DNA of 64,000 bases from Solibacillus isronensis. Its GTDB lineage: Bacteria; Bacillota; Bacilli; Bacillales_A; Planococcaceae. The notes beneath the pieces are model-generated. The model made no database searches. It worked only from the letters and a program-made list of their open reading frames with translations, and had not been told where the DNA came from. Position 1 is the first letter of the stretch. Each line of letters starts with the position of its first letter. Made by a program: the position numbers and the translations under genes. The stretch is taken from positions 62,001-126,000 of the forward strand of contig NZ_JAMBOC010000002.1 in assembly GCF_023715405.1 (NCBI RefSeq). The letters run 5' to 3'. This document shows, in pieces, positions 25,390 to 34,483 of the stretch.

Positions 25390-25428
25390 AAAAAAGTAAA
25401 AGCAGAAAAAATGCTTTTACTTTTTTTT
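25390..25428. terminator. Bidirectional terminator between ABC importer operon and GNAT gene
   Basis: 15-bp stem AAAAAAGTAAAAGCA / TGCTTTTACTTTTTT with 7-nt loop, extended by further T on the right and A on the left; convergent genes on both sides. Confidence 0.85.
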
Positions 25429-25433
25429 ATTAG

Positions 25434-25934
25434 CTATAATTCTTTTGCCATCCACACTTGATCATAATAGTTGCCGTCAATCTTTAGTGCACGCTGTTCC
25501 TTTGCGAATTGCTTAAATCCTAGTGATTCGTAAAGAGAGATTGCCTGTGCATTTGTTGACTCGACTGTTAAATGTAACTGTTCAAGACCTTCATTTTCTC
25601 TTAATAGGCGCAACAATTCTTCTATCATATCCCGCGCTACACCTTTCCCTCTTGATTCTGGCATAACATAGAGACCGACAAGAACGCCTTTATGATTTAG
25701 TTTTGCACCCGTTTCTCTTTTAAATGTCGCCATTCCGATCAGCTCGTTCTCTTCAAATGCCCCAAGCGTAAATTTATCGGCTTGTGGGCGAAGTCGTTGT
25801 TCAATTTCCGGAACCGTATAATTGTTCTCATGTTCAAAAGACGAGCTAAATAATGTTGGGGAATTTAAAAGCCCGTGCAATCTAACCTTTTTATATTGCT
25901 CTGCATCTTTATAACCTAATATCCGAATATTCAT
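25434..25934 (-). CDS. GNAT-family N-acetyltransferase
   Basis: A 166-residue acetyl-CoA-dependent acetyltransferase. Motif A is LVGLYVMPESRGKGVARDMIEELLRLL, with the R-G-K-G-V-A pyrophosphate-binding loop, followed by LHLTVESTNAQAISLYESLGFKQF, the motif B with the usual N-x-x-A-x-x-L-Y. GAGGTG precedes the ATG. The acceptor (small molecule or protein) cannot be inferred. It lies downstream of the 338-aa membrane protein gene on the same strand (gap 64 nt), possibly co-transcribed. Confidence 0.88.
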   Translation of the reverse strand: MNIRILGYKDAEQYKKVRLHGLLNSPTLFSSSFEHENNYTVPEIEQRLRPQADKFTLGAFEENELIGMATFKRETGAKLNHKGVLVGLYVMPESRGKGVARDMIEELLRLLRENEGLEQLHLTVESTNAQAISLYESLGFKQFAKEQRALKIDGNYYDQVWMAKEL

Positions 25935-25998
25935 CTTTTCACCTCATAACATTGCGTTCGCGTTCTATAATCTATACCCCATTTCTTAATCTTTTACA

Positions 25999-27015
25999 CT
26001 ATTTCTCTATTATCGCTAACTCTATTTCGCTACGTAAAAGCGCTGGCGCGTCTGCATAAACCCCAATATACTTTGCCTTTTTTTCAAATCCGCCTACTAC
26101 TTGAATTGTCTGCAATTCTTTCAGCTCAATAATAAAATCAGGCTGCTCCTCTGTATTTCCTAATACTTTAAAATGATGGATCTTTTCATCTTGTACGGAC
26201 GTATGCAACCTGGAAATATTTTTCAGGTCAATTTTTGTTTGTTTCAATAAGCCGTTGGAAAGATATAAATTTCCGTTTTCGATACGGACTGGATTTAGTA
26301 CTAATGCGCGGGAATCTGCTAGCAAGAATATGAGTCCATAAAGTGAGAGAACTGTATGGCCCCAAGCTAAAATCGGCATACGGTCATGGAAGAACCAATG
26401 AAAGGCGACTGCTTCAAATAATGCCGCATGGAAAATCATCACTAAAACACCTACGTACATTGTATTTTTGTGAACGGTATATCCGCTTGGCTGTTTTTTC
26501 TTCCAACTGCAAAACGCATAATAAAAAACAAGTATCTCCTGGCAAAGTACTCTCATCAATACATTATCTTTTACTTTCTCTGCTACGATTCGAGGAAATG
26601 CAAAAATAAGTTGCTCCTGCTCTAATTTGACCGACCGAATGGTGCTAGGTAAATATTTTATGAAAACAAATAAAATGATTAATTCTATTAAAACCAATCC
26701 CGCTTCAACAGCGATTGCAGAAAAAGTTATATAACGGAAAGGCTCCATTAATCCATTAGGGATGACTAGTCGAGCAAATAAAATACCCGCAGCAACAAAG
26801 ACAACAAAATTTTTGATAGTCCATTTTCCTTTTTGCAGCAGGAGAAGTGCCGGTGCCACAACCGCACAGTCTATTAGTGAACCGATTACCATTCCATGTA
26901 CTTGCTCATCTGAAAGTGCGGAAACAAACGATAACTGATAAACAATCATATTGCCCAGTAAAATGACACATGCAATCAAGAGCCATTTATAATCAACTAC
27001 TCTTTGAAAAACCAT
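25999..27015 (-). CDS. Hypothetical multi-pass membrane protein
   Basis: A 338-residue protein. Start ATG 27015 is chosen because GAAGGGGATT precedes it; the in-frame ATG at 27039 has no site. About eight hydrophobic segments occupy residues 8-255 (for example WLLIACVILLGNMIVYQLSF, VFVAAGILFARLVI, LVMIFHAALFEAVAF, VLSLYGLIFLLAD). A cytoplasmic C-terminal beta-rich tail of about 85 residues follows (NLYLSNGLLKQTKIDLKNISRLHT), resembling a PH-like or bPH domain. I do not recognise a named family. No partner gene is evident apart from the GNAT downstream. Confidence 0.65.
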   Translation of the reverse strand: MVFQRVVDYKWLLIACVILLGNMIVYQLSFVSALSDEQVHGMVIGSLIDCAVVAPALLLLQKGKWTIKNFVVFVAAGILFARLVIPNGLMEPFRYITFSAIAVEAGLVLIELIILFVFIKYLPSTIRSVKLEQEQLIFAFPRIVAEKVKDNVLMRVLCQEILVFYYAFCSWKKKQPSGYTVHKNTMYVGVLVMIFHAALFEAVAFHWFFHDRMPILAWGHTVLSLYGLIFLLADSRALVLNPVRIENGNLYLSNGLLKQTKIDLKNISRLHTSVQDEKIHHFKVLGNTEEQPDFIIELKELQTIQVVGGFEKKAKYIGVYADAPALLRSEIELAIIEK

Positions 27016-27096
27016 CGCAATCCCCTTCCTCAGATACACCGTATAAATTCCATAAATCTGGTACTTTCATTATAATTGAATATTACCCTTATATCA

Positions 27097-27132
27097 TAAA
27101 AAAACGCAGAAGTTCACAAAAACTTCTGCGTT
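27097..27132 (-). terminator. Intrinsic terminator of the siderophore/FNR operon
   Basis: Perfect 12-bp stem AACGCAGAAGTT / AACTTCTGCGTT with a 6-nt loop; the minus strand continues into seven T. Confidence 0.85.
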
Positions 27133-27154
27133 GTAATTATTCTATTTGATCGTA

Positions 27155-28207
27155 CTAGCCGTTCACCAGAATGTCCTTCATTAGTTCCCTGTTGCGTTTT
27201 TCGAACACTTCATTATGTGAAGAAACTTTTGCATACTGATCTGCTGTTGGTTCAAGGCTAATTTTGATGGCGTTGATCGCATTGACAGCATCCTGGAATG
27301 TACCGGTAATTAAATATACTTTATTATCATATTTGGAAATATCGCCAACAGCATAAATACCGTCTACCGATGTCAGCCCTTTACCGTCCGTCAAATAATA
27401 ATAGTCATAGTCCTTATCTTTTTCCGGAGAAAGTGCCGCATCAAAAGAAAATGAAGAATCCCGGTCATAGCCGTGGTTGACAAGGACATCATCCACTACA
27501 ATTTTCGATGTTTCCATTGTTACGACATTTTCCAAAATAACTTCTTCTATTTTTGTCTTCGTCTCATTCGCTACAAGTGTTTTAATCTGTGTATTTGTAA
27601 TGATCGGAACGCCATTATCCTGCAAATGCCGGATTTGTGCTTCGTGTGCAGATAGCTTTTCGCCTCGGTAAATAACTGTAATCTGCTTGGCAATGCCGAT
27701 CAGATCCTTCGCCCAGTCAATCGCCGAGTTGCCGCCGCCTGAAATCAGCAGTGACTTGTCCTTAAAGCTTTGAATGCCTCGAATTGTATAATGCAAGTTC
27801 GATACTTCATACTTTTCCGCGCCTTCAATATGCAATTTAATCGGACTGATAATGCCGCCACCTACTGCAACGATCACTTTTTTCGAATAGTGTTTTTCGC
27901 CTGAACTTGTCTCAATCACAAATAAATCATCTTTTTTTGTTATGAAATCGACTTTCGTATTTAGACATACGGTTGGCTTAAATGTCAGCCCCTGTTTAAT
28001 GAGATTTTCAATGACTTGCTGTGCTGGTGTTGGAGGCATACCGCCGATATCCCAAATGATTTTTTCAGGATAAACATGAAGTTTCCCGCCGAGCGTCGGC
28101 TGAAACTCAATGATTTTTGTTTTTAAATCTCTCAACCCTGCATAGAACGCACTGTATAATCCGCTAGGACCACCGCCAATTATTGTTACATCATAAATAT
28201 CGTTCAT
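27155..28207 (-). CDS. FAD/NAD(P)-dependent oxidoreductase, ferredoxin(flavodoxin)-NADP reductase type 2 (YumC/YcgT-like)
   Basis: A 350-residue flavoprotein. Start ATG 28207 follows GGAGTG; the longer frame would overlap the ATPase gene upstream. FAD-binding GGGPSGLYSAFYAGLR is at about 10-25, the NAD(P)-binding GGGNSAIDWAKDL near 160, and the second FAD motif GIYAVGDISKYDNK near 290. It lacks the CxxC redox pair of thioredoxin reductase, which places it with bacterial type-2 ferredoxin-NADP reductases. Placement as last gene of a Fur-box-controlled ferric-siderophore operon suggests it supplies electrons for iron release from the siderophore (inference from context). Confidence 0.85.
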   Translation of the reverse strand: MNDIYDVTIIGGGPSGLYSAFYAGLRDLKTKIIEFQPTLGGKLHVYPEKIIWDIGGMPPTPAQQVIENLIKQGLTFKPTVCLNTKVDFITKKDDLFVIETSSGEKHYSKKVIVAVGGGIISPIKLHIEGAEKYEVSNLHYTIRGIQSFKDKSLLISGGGNSAIDWAKDLIGIAKQITVIYRGEKLSAHEAQIRHLQDNGVPIITNTQIKTLVANETKTKIEEVILENVVTMETSKIVVDDVLVNHGYDRDSSFSFDAALSPEKDKDYDYYYLTDGKGLTSVDGIYAVGDISKYDNKVYLITGTFQDAVNAINAIKISLEPTADQYAKVSSHNEVFEKRNRELMKDILVNG

Positions 28208-28289
28208 TCGAAACACTCCATTCTTTTCATTTGTCGGACAATAACGCTTTTCGCGAAATCGCCTCCGGATTCCATTGACTAAGTTGCAG

Positions 28290-29108
28290 CTAAACGAGCA
28301 TTCCGGATTTCGAATGGTGTCTTCCGATAGGTACAACAGAAGGCGAATCCGAAACAGGATCTTGTGTGACAACACAGCTTAAATTAAATATATCTTTGAT
28401 CAATTCACTCGTAATGACGTGTGCTGGTGCTCCCTCCGAAACAAGTTGACCTTTATGTAAAGCAAAAATATAGTCGGCATAGCGGGCGGATAAATTAATA
28501 TCATGAAGTACCATCACAATTGTCGTTCCGTACTTACGGTTTAAATCCGTTAATAAGTCCAAAATCTCCACTTGGTACGTAATATCCAAGTATGTAGTCG
28601 GTTCGTCCAAAAACAAAATGTCGGTTTGCTGTGCAAGTGCCATTGCAATCCATACACGTTGTCTTTGCCCTCCTGACAGCTCATCGATATGACTGTCGGC
28701 AAGTTCGGTAATGTTCATCATTTCCATCGCTTCCGCAACTGCATCGTAATCCTCAGTTGACCAGCCTTTTAAAAAGCTCTGATGCGGAAACCGGCCCCTG
28801 CCAACTAAGTCAGCAACTGTGATGCCTTCAGGTACGATCGGTGATTGCGGAAGAAGTCCTAAAACACGTGCAAGCTGCTTCGGCGGGATTTTGTTAATCG
28901 ATTTATCATCCAACAATACTTGGCCGGAGATTGGCTTGATTAATCGTGCCATCGTTTTTAAAAGTGTCGATTTTCCACAGCCATTCGAACCGATAATTAT
29001 GCTGATTTTATTGCTTGGAATCGCTAGACTAACACCTTGTAAAATCGCTTTGTTGTCATAGCCTGCAACAAGATTTTCCGTTTGGAATGTATGTGTCGAT
29101 TTCATCAT
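28290..29108 (-). CDS. Ferric-siderophore ABC importer ATP-binding protein (FecE/FhuC family)
   Basis: A 272-residue ATPase with Walker A GSNGCGKST near residue 39, signature LSGGQRQRVWIAMALAQ, Walker B ILFLDEPTTYLDITYQVE and H-loop VMVLHDINLSARYAD. The Q-loop region GLLPQSPIVPEGITVADLVGRGRFPHQSFL is typical of siderophore and B12 importers. Two ATGs are adjacent (29108 and 29105), preceded by AAAGGAGATTT; the second overlaps the TGA of the permease gene. It powers import of ferric siderophore through the two permeases encoded just upstream. Confidence 0.93.
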   Translation of the reverse strand: MMKSTHTFQTENLVAGYDNKAILQGVSLAIPSNKISIIIGSNGCGKSTLLKTMARLIKPISGQVLLDDKSINKIPPKQLARVLGLLPQSPIVPEGITVADLVGRGRFPHQSFLKGWSTEDYDAVAEAMEMMNITELADSHIDELSGGQRQRVWIAMALAQQTDILFLDEPTTYLDITYQVEILDLLTDLNRKYGTTIVMVLHDINLSARYADYIFALHKGQLVSEGAPAHVITSELIKDIFNLSCVVTQDPVSDSPSVVPIGRHHSKSGMLV

Positions 29109-30136
29109 AAATCTCCTTTCCGATTAATACGGATTAATAAATAAATTAAGTATGGTGCACCAATTATCCCTGTAATGACCCCTACCGGATAGCGTGTCTC
29201 AAAAGCAAACTGTCCGATAAGATCTGCCGCCAATACTAAAATGACACCGATTAAACCTGCAGGAATAAGACCTGAAAATCCGACACCTACTAATTTTTTT
29301 GCGATTGGGCCTGCCAAAAAGGAAATAAAGGCAATCGGACCGGTTGCAGCAGTCGCTAATGCAATCATGAGCACCGACGTAATAATAAGGATGACTCTCG
29401 TTTGATTTGTATTGACGCCTAAAGAGGTTGCTGCCTGTTCACCAAGCTCCAGCATTTCCAGACGCTTTGCAAAATACATTAAAATCGGTGTGCAAATACA
29501 CACGATAAGGATAAGCGGGTATAAGTTCGTTAATTTTGCACCGTTTAAACTACCGCTTAGCCATCTCATTGCAGCCGGAATATCATGTGTATCCCCGATG
29601 AGCATTAAATAGTTGATAAAGGCCGTCAGCATCGCCTGAATGCCGATACCGATTAAAATTAGTCGACCAATCGAAAAGGATGTGCCTTTTGCCAGCAGAT
29701 AGATAAAGATAGCTGTTGCAAGGCCTCCTATTACAGCTGCGATGGATACAACCGTATTGCTTGCATTTAATACAATGATACAAAATACAGCTGCTGCACT
29801 TGAACCTGTTGTAATTCCGATTACATTTGGATTTGCAAGCGGGTTGCGCAGCATCGTCTGGAAAATATAGCCCCCGACACCAAATGCAAAGCCTGCAAAC
29901 AAACCGGCCACCATTCTTGGAAAACGAATTGTATTTACCGCAAAGGATGCTCCCTTCACTTGTTCACCTAGTAAAACCTTTATGACATCCTGTACCGGAT
30001 AAATCGTGTTGCCAAGCATAAGCATCAAACCGCAAAGTACTAGCGAAATGATTGCCATCAAGGTAGTCATCAATATAAACCGGCGTTTTCTTTTTAATCT
30101 TGACGTCTTAATCATATTCATCGTTTCATTCATCAT
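29105..30136 (-). CDS. Ferric-siderophore ABC importer permease (FecCD family), second subunit
   Basis: A 343-residue FecCD-family permease with about 9-10 transmembrane helices. VAGLFAGFAFGVGGYIFQTMLRNPLANPNVIGITTGSSAAAV is the conserved family block and ATGPIAFISFLAGPIAKKLVG the cytoplasmic coupling region. It overlaps both neighbours by ATGA-type junctions, showing a tightly coupled operon. It pairs with the upstream permease as a heterodimer. The siderophore type (hydroxamate, catecholate or citrate) is not visible. Confidence 0.93.
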   Translation of the reverse strand: MMNETMNMIKTSRLKRKRRFILMTTLMAIISLVLCGLMLMLGNTIYPVQDVIKVLLGEQVKGASFAVNTIRFPRMVAGLFAGFAFGVGGYIFQTMLRNPLANPNVIGITTGSSAAAVFCIIVLNASNTVVSIAAVIGGLATAIFIYLLAKGTSFSIGRLILIGIGIQAMLTAFINYLMLIGDTHDIPAAMRWLSGSLNGAKLTNLYPLILIVCICTPILMYFAKRLEMLELGEQAATSLGVNTNQTRVILIITSVLMIALATAATGPIAFISFLAGPIAKKLVGVGFSGLIPAGLIGVILVLAADLIGQFAFETRYPVGVITGIIGAPYLIYLLIRINRKGDL

Positions 30137-31167
30137 ATTGCACGCATTTTCGCTTTCATCGTAATTAAAATTAAAATCGGCGCACCTATAAAGGCCGTCA
30201 CAATTCCAACTTCGAGCTCACTTGGACTGCCAAGAAGCCTTCCGATCACATCGGAAAAGGTTAAAATAATTGCCCCCGACAATGCTGACATCGGAATAAT
30301 ATAACGTAAATCAGGACCTACTACGAGACGTACGATATGTGTAGCTAATAAACCAATAAAGCCGATTGGACCTGCCAATGCTGTTGCAGCACCACATAAT
30401 AATACGCCACCTAATGCCGCTACAATTCTTACAGTACCTGTGCGTACACCCAGCCCTGTCGCAACATCATCACCTAATGCCATTGCATTTAATGCCGGAG
30501 CTGTAATTAAGGCAATAAATAGTCCTACTACTATAAATGGAATAAATAACGTGATCGTATCCCAGCTGCCGGAACCGACACTTCCGACTTGCCAAAATCT
30601 GAACTGATCCATTACATTCGTTCTTGGTATCATGACTGCCACAACCAGTGATGATAAAATTGCACTCGTAGCTGCACCTGCCAACACGAGCTTTAATGGT
30701 GTCGCACCACCTTTTCCCATTGAACCAATCCCAAATACAAAAATAGCGGTAATAAAAGCTCCCGCTATCGCAAGCCAAATATACTGATTTGCTGAACTGA
30801 TATTCAAAAAGGCAATGCCGCAAACGACAAAAAGGGATGCCCCTGTATTGACACCTAATATACTTGGATCTGCAATAGGGTTACGTGTCACCGATTGCAT
30901 AAGCGCTCCGGAAACACCTAATGCTGCACCACATAGTAAGCAAAAAATTGTTCTTACTACACGCTGCCTTACGACGTTCGCTTCATGAGACTGAGCCTCT
31001 GAATGGAATAACCCATTCAGAAGGTCTGTCCAGCTAATCATCCGCGAACCAAATACAAGTGATGCTAGTATACATAGTCCGAGTAAAATTATTAAAAGCA
31101 CTAATACTTTTATAAAATTACGCGGCATCATAATTTGCTTCTTTTCTAAAACGGATGTACTTTTCAT
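30133..31167 (-). CDS. Ferric-siderophore ABC importer permease (FecCD family), first subunit
   Basis: A 344-residue FecCD permease. The block LCGAALGVSGALMQSVTRNPIADPSILGVNTGASLFVV and the coupling region ALAGPIGFIGLLATHIVRLVVGPDLRYIIPMSALSGA match the family closely. About 9-10 membrane helices. It begins one nucleotide after the stop of the binding-protein gene and overlaps the next permease. Together with the second permease it forms the membrane channel of the importer. Confidence 0.93.
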   Translation of the reverse strand: MKSTSVLEKKQIMMPRNFIKVLVLLIILLGLCILASLVFGSRMISWTDLLNGLFHSEAQSHEANVVRQRVVRTIFCLLCGAALGVSGALMQSVTRNPIADPSILGVNTGASLFVVCGIAFLNISSANQYIWLAIAGAFITAIFVFGIGSMGKGGATPLKLVLAGAATSAILSSLVVAVMIPRTNVMDQFRFWQVGSVGSGSWDTITLFIPFIVVGLFIALITAPALNAMALGDDVATGLGVRTGTVRIVAALGGVLLCGAATALAGPIGFIGLLATHIVRLVVGPDLRYIIPMSALSGAIILTFSDVIGRLLGSPSELEVGIVTAFIGAPILILITMKAKMRAI

Positions 31168-31168
31168 A

Positions 31169-32233
31169 TTACTTTAACTTTTTTGCAACTTCCGAAATTA
31201 AAGTTACATATTCGTCGATTGTATATTGAATTGACAGCGGGTTCGGATTTCCTGCAGCAGCAAGTGGTGTGTTGTCAGGAATAATTAAAACCGTACCATT
31301 TTTGATTGCAGGTACTTTACCTAGAATCGGATCTGCCTGAAGTGCTTTTAATGTGTTGTCATCGCCATAGGCAATCAGAATTTCAGCATCATTTAAAGCA
31401 TCTGCATTTTCTGCACTTAACTCGATATAGAAGCTGTTTTCATCCTGAACTTGCGCTTTAATGCTTTCCGGATATTCCATACCTAGCTCTTCCAGTAATT
31501 CACCGCGTGGATCAGCTGGTGTATAGATATAGAACTTCGATAAATCTGTAGCGTTAAACATACCGAACGCCGCTTTCTTACCTTTGATTTCCGGGAATTC
31601 GTTTGCTTTATCTTGGATTAATTTTTCTGTATCAGCGATCAATTGTTTACCTTCTTCTTCCATACCCATACCTTTTGAATTGTATAGGATTTGGTCACGC
31701 CATGTAATAACCCATGGAATTTCCGGATATGCAACAACTGGTGCAATCTCGCTTAATGTATCATACTCTTCTTGTGTAATTCCTGAATATGCCGCTAAAA
31801 TCACATCCGGATTTGAATCTGAGATTGCTTCAAAATCTATACCATCTGTATCTTGGTAGATGTTCGGATTTTCTTCACCAAGCTCTTTTAATTTTTCTGC
31901 TGTCCATGGAAGCATACCGCTTTCATCTTGTACACCGTAATTTGCTGCTGAGAAACCTACTGGTACTACACCAAGAGCAAGTGCCACATCATGGTTTGCC
32001 CATGCAACTGTTGCTACACGTTCCGGTTTTTCTTCAATTACTGTTTCTCCTAATGCATGTTTAATTACGATTGGGTATTGAGTTGCCGAATCTTCAGAAT
32101 TCGAAGAGCCTGTTGTTTCATTTGACTTATTCTCATCTGTACTTGTTTCTTTATCTGAGCAGCCCGCAACAACTAGTAAGCCCATTGCTACGAAAAGCAT
32201 TGCCATTAAAGAATAGAACTTTTTCGTTTTCAT
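31169..32233 (-). CDS. Ferric-siderophore-binding lipoprotein (FhuD/FecB-like ABC solute-binding protein)
   Basis: A 354-residue lipoprotein: lipobox VAGC with Cys25, a Thr/Ser/Asn/Glu-rich linker, then the type III binding fold. KPERVATVAWANHDVALALGVVPVGFSA and the paired GMLPWTAEKLKELGEENPNIYQDTDGIDFEAISDSNPDVILAAYSGITQEEYDTLSEIAPVV are typical of iron-siderophore binding proteins. CTTAAGGAGCG precedes the ATG. It is the first gene of the operon, directly behind a promoter overlapped by two Fur-box-like sites, so it should be induced when iron is scarce. Confidence 0.92.
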   Translation of the reverse strand: MKTKKFYSLMAMLFVAMGLLVVAGCSDKETSTDENKSNETTGSSNSEDSATQYPIVIKHALGETVIEEKPERVATVAWANHDVALALGVVPVGFSAANYGVQDESGMLPWTAEKLKELGEENPNIYQDTDGIDFEAISDSNPDVILAAYSGITQEEYDTLSEIAPVVAYPEIPWVITWRDQILYNSKGMGMEEEGKQLIADTEKLIQDKANEFPEIKGKKAAFGMFNATDLSKFYIYTPADPRGELLEELGMEYPESIKAQVQDENSFYIELSAENADALNDAEILIAYGDDNTLKALQADPILGKVPAIKNGTVLIIPDNTPLAAAGNPNPLSIQYTIDEYVTLISEVAKKLK

Positions 32234-32258
32234 CTAATTAACGCTCCTTAAAATTGAT

Positions 32259-32318
32259 TGATAACAATTATCATTTTCACTAATTAAAATAATAATGCTA
32301 TTTGATAATGATTGTCAA
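32259..32318 (-). promoter_or_regulatory. Iron-regulated promoter with two Fur boxes
   Basis: Two close matches to the 15-mer TGATAATnATTATCA are present: TGATAACAATTATCA (32259-32273) and TGATAATGATTGTCA (32303-32317). The minus-strand promoter TTGACA (32313-32318), 18 nt, TATTAT (32289-32294) lies between and within them. Fur bound at the upstream box would cover the -35, and at the other box the start region. The rest of the 358-nt gap 32234-32591 holds the MerR-type promoter and a hairpin near 32385-32412 with no clear role. Confidence 0.85.
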
Positions 32319-32538
32319 TGAGATTATTACTTATTGCGGATTATTTTTTATATAGTAAGAATTTTATACGAATATAAATAAAAAAGCGGCTTCTCGATTG
32401 AGAAACAAGCTGAATTTAATAAGGACTATTAACCTTATCATAACTTCTAAAGTATAACGATTGTATTTGACTCAAACCTCACTTCCCCATTATTTCATCC
32501 CTTAATAAATATTTTTTCTATTTTAATCTTTATTTCTC

Positions 32539-32569
32539 TTTAAATTGACGTTAACGTAAATGGTATACT
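32539..32569 (+). promoter_or_regulatory. MerR-type promoter with palindromic operator
   Basis: TTTAAA (32539-32544) and TATACT (32564-32569) are separated by 19 nt, the long spacer typical of MerR-controlled promoters. The spacer contains the palindrome TTGACGTTAACGTAAA (32545-32560, core ACGTTAACGT), like operators of LiuR-type MerR regulators as I remember them. Confidence 0.7.
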
Positions 32570-32591
32570 TTCGCCAATGGGGGTGCCTTAT

Positions 32592-32975
32592 ATGAAATCC
32601 ATTAAAACGATCGCTAAAGAATATGCACTCACAACGAGAACATTGCGCTACTATGAAGAACTCGGGATTTTGAAACCGACACGACCTCATAATGGAATGC
32701 GCCACTATTCCAAACGAGAGGAGGCAAAGATTAAGTTAATTATCCGCGGAAAAAAGTATGGCTTTTCTATGGAAGAAATCAAGGAAATGATTTTACTTTT
32801 TGACCTTGATCGTACTGGTATTAAACAGTTGGAGCGGACAATCGAATACGGTCAGCAAAAGTTAAGGGAAATTGATCAGAAGATTCAAGAGTTGTATGAA
32901 ATCCGTCAAGATATCGAAAGGACGGAAGCTATTTTTCGGGAAAAACTAATTCTATTATTGGAGGACCAATCATGA
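32592..32975 (+). CDS. MerR-family transcriptional regulator of the acyl-CoA operon
   Basis: A 127-residue regulator. Start ATG 32592 is chosen because GGGGGTGCC precedes it; the earlier ATG 32577 overlaps that site. The N-terminal winged HTH (KTIAKEYALTTRTLRYYEELGILKPTRPHNGMRHYS) is typical MerR, followed by a dimerisation coiled coil (about 75-125). No cysteines for metal binding are present. This, with linked acyl-CoA genes, points to the subgroup that controls fatty-acid or branched-chain acyl-CoA catabolism. It is the first gene of its own target operon (autoregulation), and its TGA overlaps the ATG of the ligase gene. Confidence 0.88.
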   Translation: MKSIKTIAKEYALTTRTLRYYEELGILKPTRPHNGMRHYSKREEAKIKLIIRGKKYGFSMEEIKEMILLFDLDRTGIKQLERTIEYGQQKLREIDQKIQELYEIRQDIERTEAIFREKLILLLEDQS

Positions 32976-34483
32976 ATATTTCTAATCTGTTAGCTCGTCA
33001 TGCAAGAAAGTATCCGAATCAAATTGCTGTCATTAGTCTCGGTCAGGAAACGACGTATCAACAATTGGATGAACAAGTAAATAAAATCGCCGGCTCATTG
33101 CGCGCAAACGGAATTGTTAAAGGTGATAAAGTCGGGATTTTCATGCCGAACGTGAAAGAGTTTGCCGCACTTTACTTTGCCATTCAGCGTATTGGTGCAG
33201 TTGTAGTTCCAATCAATGCCAAGTTTGTCACGCGTGAAATTGAATATGTGCTCAATCATAGTGATGCAAAGGCGATCTTTGTACATGAGCTGATTTTCGA
33301 ACAGGCTGCTACGATTATGTTCAACGGTCTGAAAGTAAAAACAGGTCCTGTCATTCATGATTGGCAAAGCTTCAATCAATTCGAGGCTGAAGGTAATGAG
33401 GTTGTTTGCTGTAATTTAGTGGAAGATGATCTTTCTACTTTACTTTATACTTCGGGCACAACCGGCAATCCAAAGGGAGTTTTACTGACTAACCGTAATG
33501 TACTTGCTGTATCGCATATGATTGCAATTGAAATGGAAGTAAAGCCTGAAAGTCGAATGCTGATTATGATGCCGTTAACGCATTCAGCTCCATTGAATTT
33601 ATTTTTAGTTACAGCTGTTTTAGTCGGGGCAACCGCTGTACTCACACCGACGTTTACGCCTGACTTGTTAATAGATACGGTAGAAAAATACAAAACGACA
33701 CACTTTTTCGGGGCACCTGTTGCCTATCTTTTAACTGCCGGCTCACCGCGCATCGCAAATGCAGACCTTTCGTCAATGAAATGGTGGGTTTACGGAGGGG
33801 CACCGCTGTCTGAAAAAGAAGTCGTCTATATTCAACAGCAGTTTAATACGGACAACTTAGTATGTGTGTACGGTTTAACGGAAGCCGGTCCGAGCGGGTC
33901 GATTTTACATGCTGCCGACCATCCTCATAAAGCAGGTAGTATCGGAAAGCGTGCACCATTCGGAACAGAGCTGCGTGTTATTAACACATTAAATGAAGAT
34001 GTAACTCCTGGAGAAATTGGCGAAATCGTTTTATATGGTGAAGGTAATATGAAAGAGTACTATAAAAATCCTGAAGAAACGAAAAATACTTTCGTTGATG
34101 GCTGGGTACGTTCAGGCGATTTAGCCCGCATTGACGAGGAAGGCTATATTTACATTGTTGACCGTAAAAAAGATGTAATTATTTCCGGCGGCGTCAATAT
34201 TTATCCGAAAGAAATTGAAGATCAGATGCTGCTGCATGACGCTATTTTTGAAGTAGCGGTGTTCGGCGTGCCGCATCCTGAATGGGGTGAAACTGTAAAA
34301 GCGGTTTACTGTGCGAAAGTCCCTGTTTCCGAGCAGGAAATTCGCGAGCACTTAGAAGGCAAACTTGCCGCATTTAAAATCCCGAAATTCTTTGAACAAG
34401 CTGAAGCACTTCCGCGAAATGCTTCCGGTAAAATATTAAAACAACAGCTAAGAGGTGAAGCAAATGCAAGTGTTAGCCAATAA
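32972..34483 (+). CDS. AMP-forming acyl-CoA synthetase (medium/long-chain fatty acid-CoA ligase type)
   Basis: A 503-residue ANL-superfamily enzyme that activates a carboxylic acid as acyl-AMP and then acyl-CoA. Visible motifs are the phosphate loop LLYTSGTTGNPKG (about 157-169), YGLTEAGPSG (A5), GWVRSGDLARIDEEGYIYIVDRKKDVIISGGVNIYPKEIE (A7-A8 hinge) and the catalytic lysine in RNASGKILKQ near the C-terminus. TTGGAGGACC precedes the ATG, which overlaps the MerR stop. Chain length cannot be read; the operon with an acyl-CoA dehydrogenase implies a fatty or branched acid destined for beta-oxidation. Confidence 0.9.
   Translation: MNISNLLARHARKYPNQIAVISLGQETTYQQLDEQVNKIAGSLRANGIVKGDKVGIFMPNVKEFAALYFAIQRIGAVVVPINAKFVTREIEYVLNHSDAKAIFVHELIFEQAATIMFNGLKVKTGPVIHDWQSFNQFEAEGNEVVCCNLVEDDLSTLLYTSGTTGNPKGVLLTNRNVLAVSHMIAIEMEVKPESRMLIMMPLTHSAPLNLFLVTAVLVGATAVLTPTFTPDLLIDTVEKYKTTHFFGAPVAYLLTAGSPRIANADLSSMKWWVYGGAPLSEKEVVYIQQQFNTDNLVCVYGLTEAGPSGSILHAADHPHKAGSIGKRAPFGTELRVINTLNEDVTPGEIGEIVLYGEGNMKEYYKNPEETKNTFVDGWVRSGDLARIDEEGYIYIVDRKKDVIISGGVNIYPKEIEDQMLLHDAIFEVAVFGVPHPEWGETVKAVYCAKVPVSEQEIREHLEGKLAAFKIPKFFEQAEALPRNASGKILKQQLRGEANASVSQ

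Noticed and set aside
32385..32412. Intrinsic terminator on the minus strand
   Set aside because: The hairpin has several mismatches and lies upstream of the siderophore promoter with no gene to terminate, so it is left unassigned.
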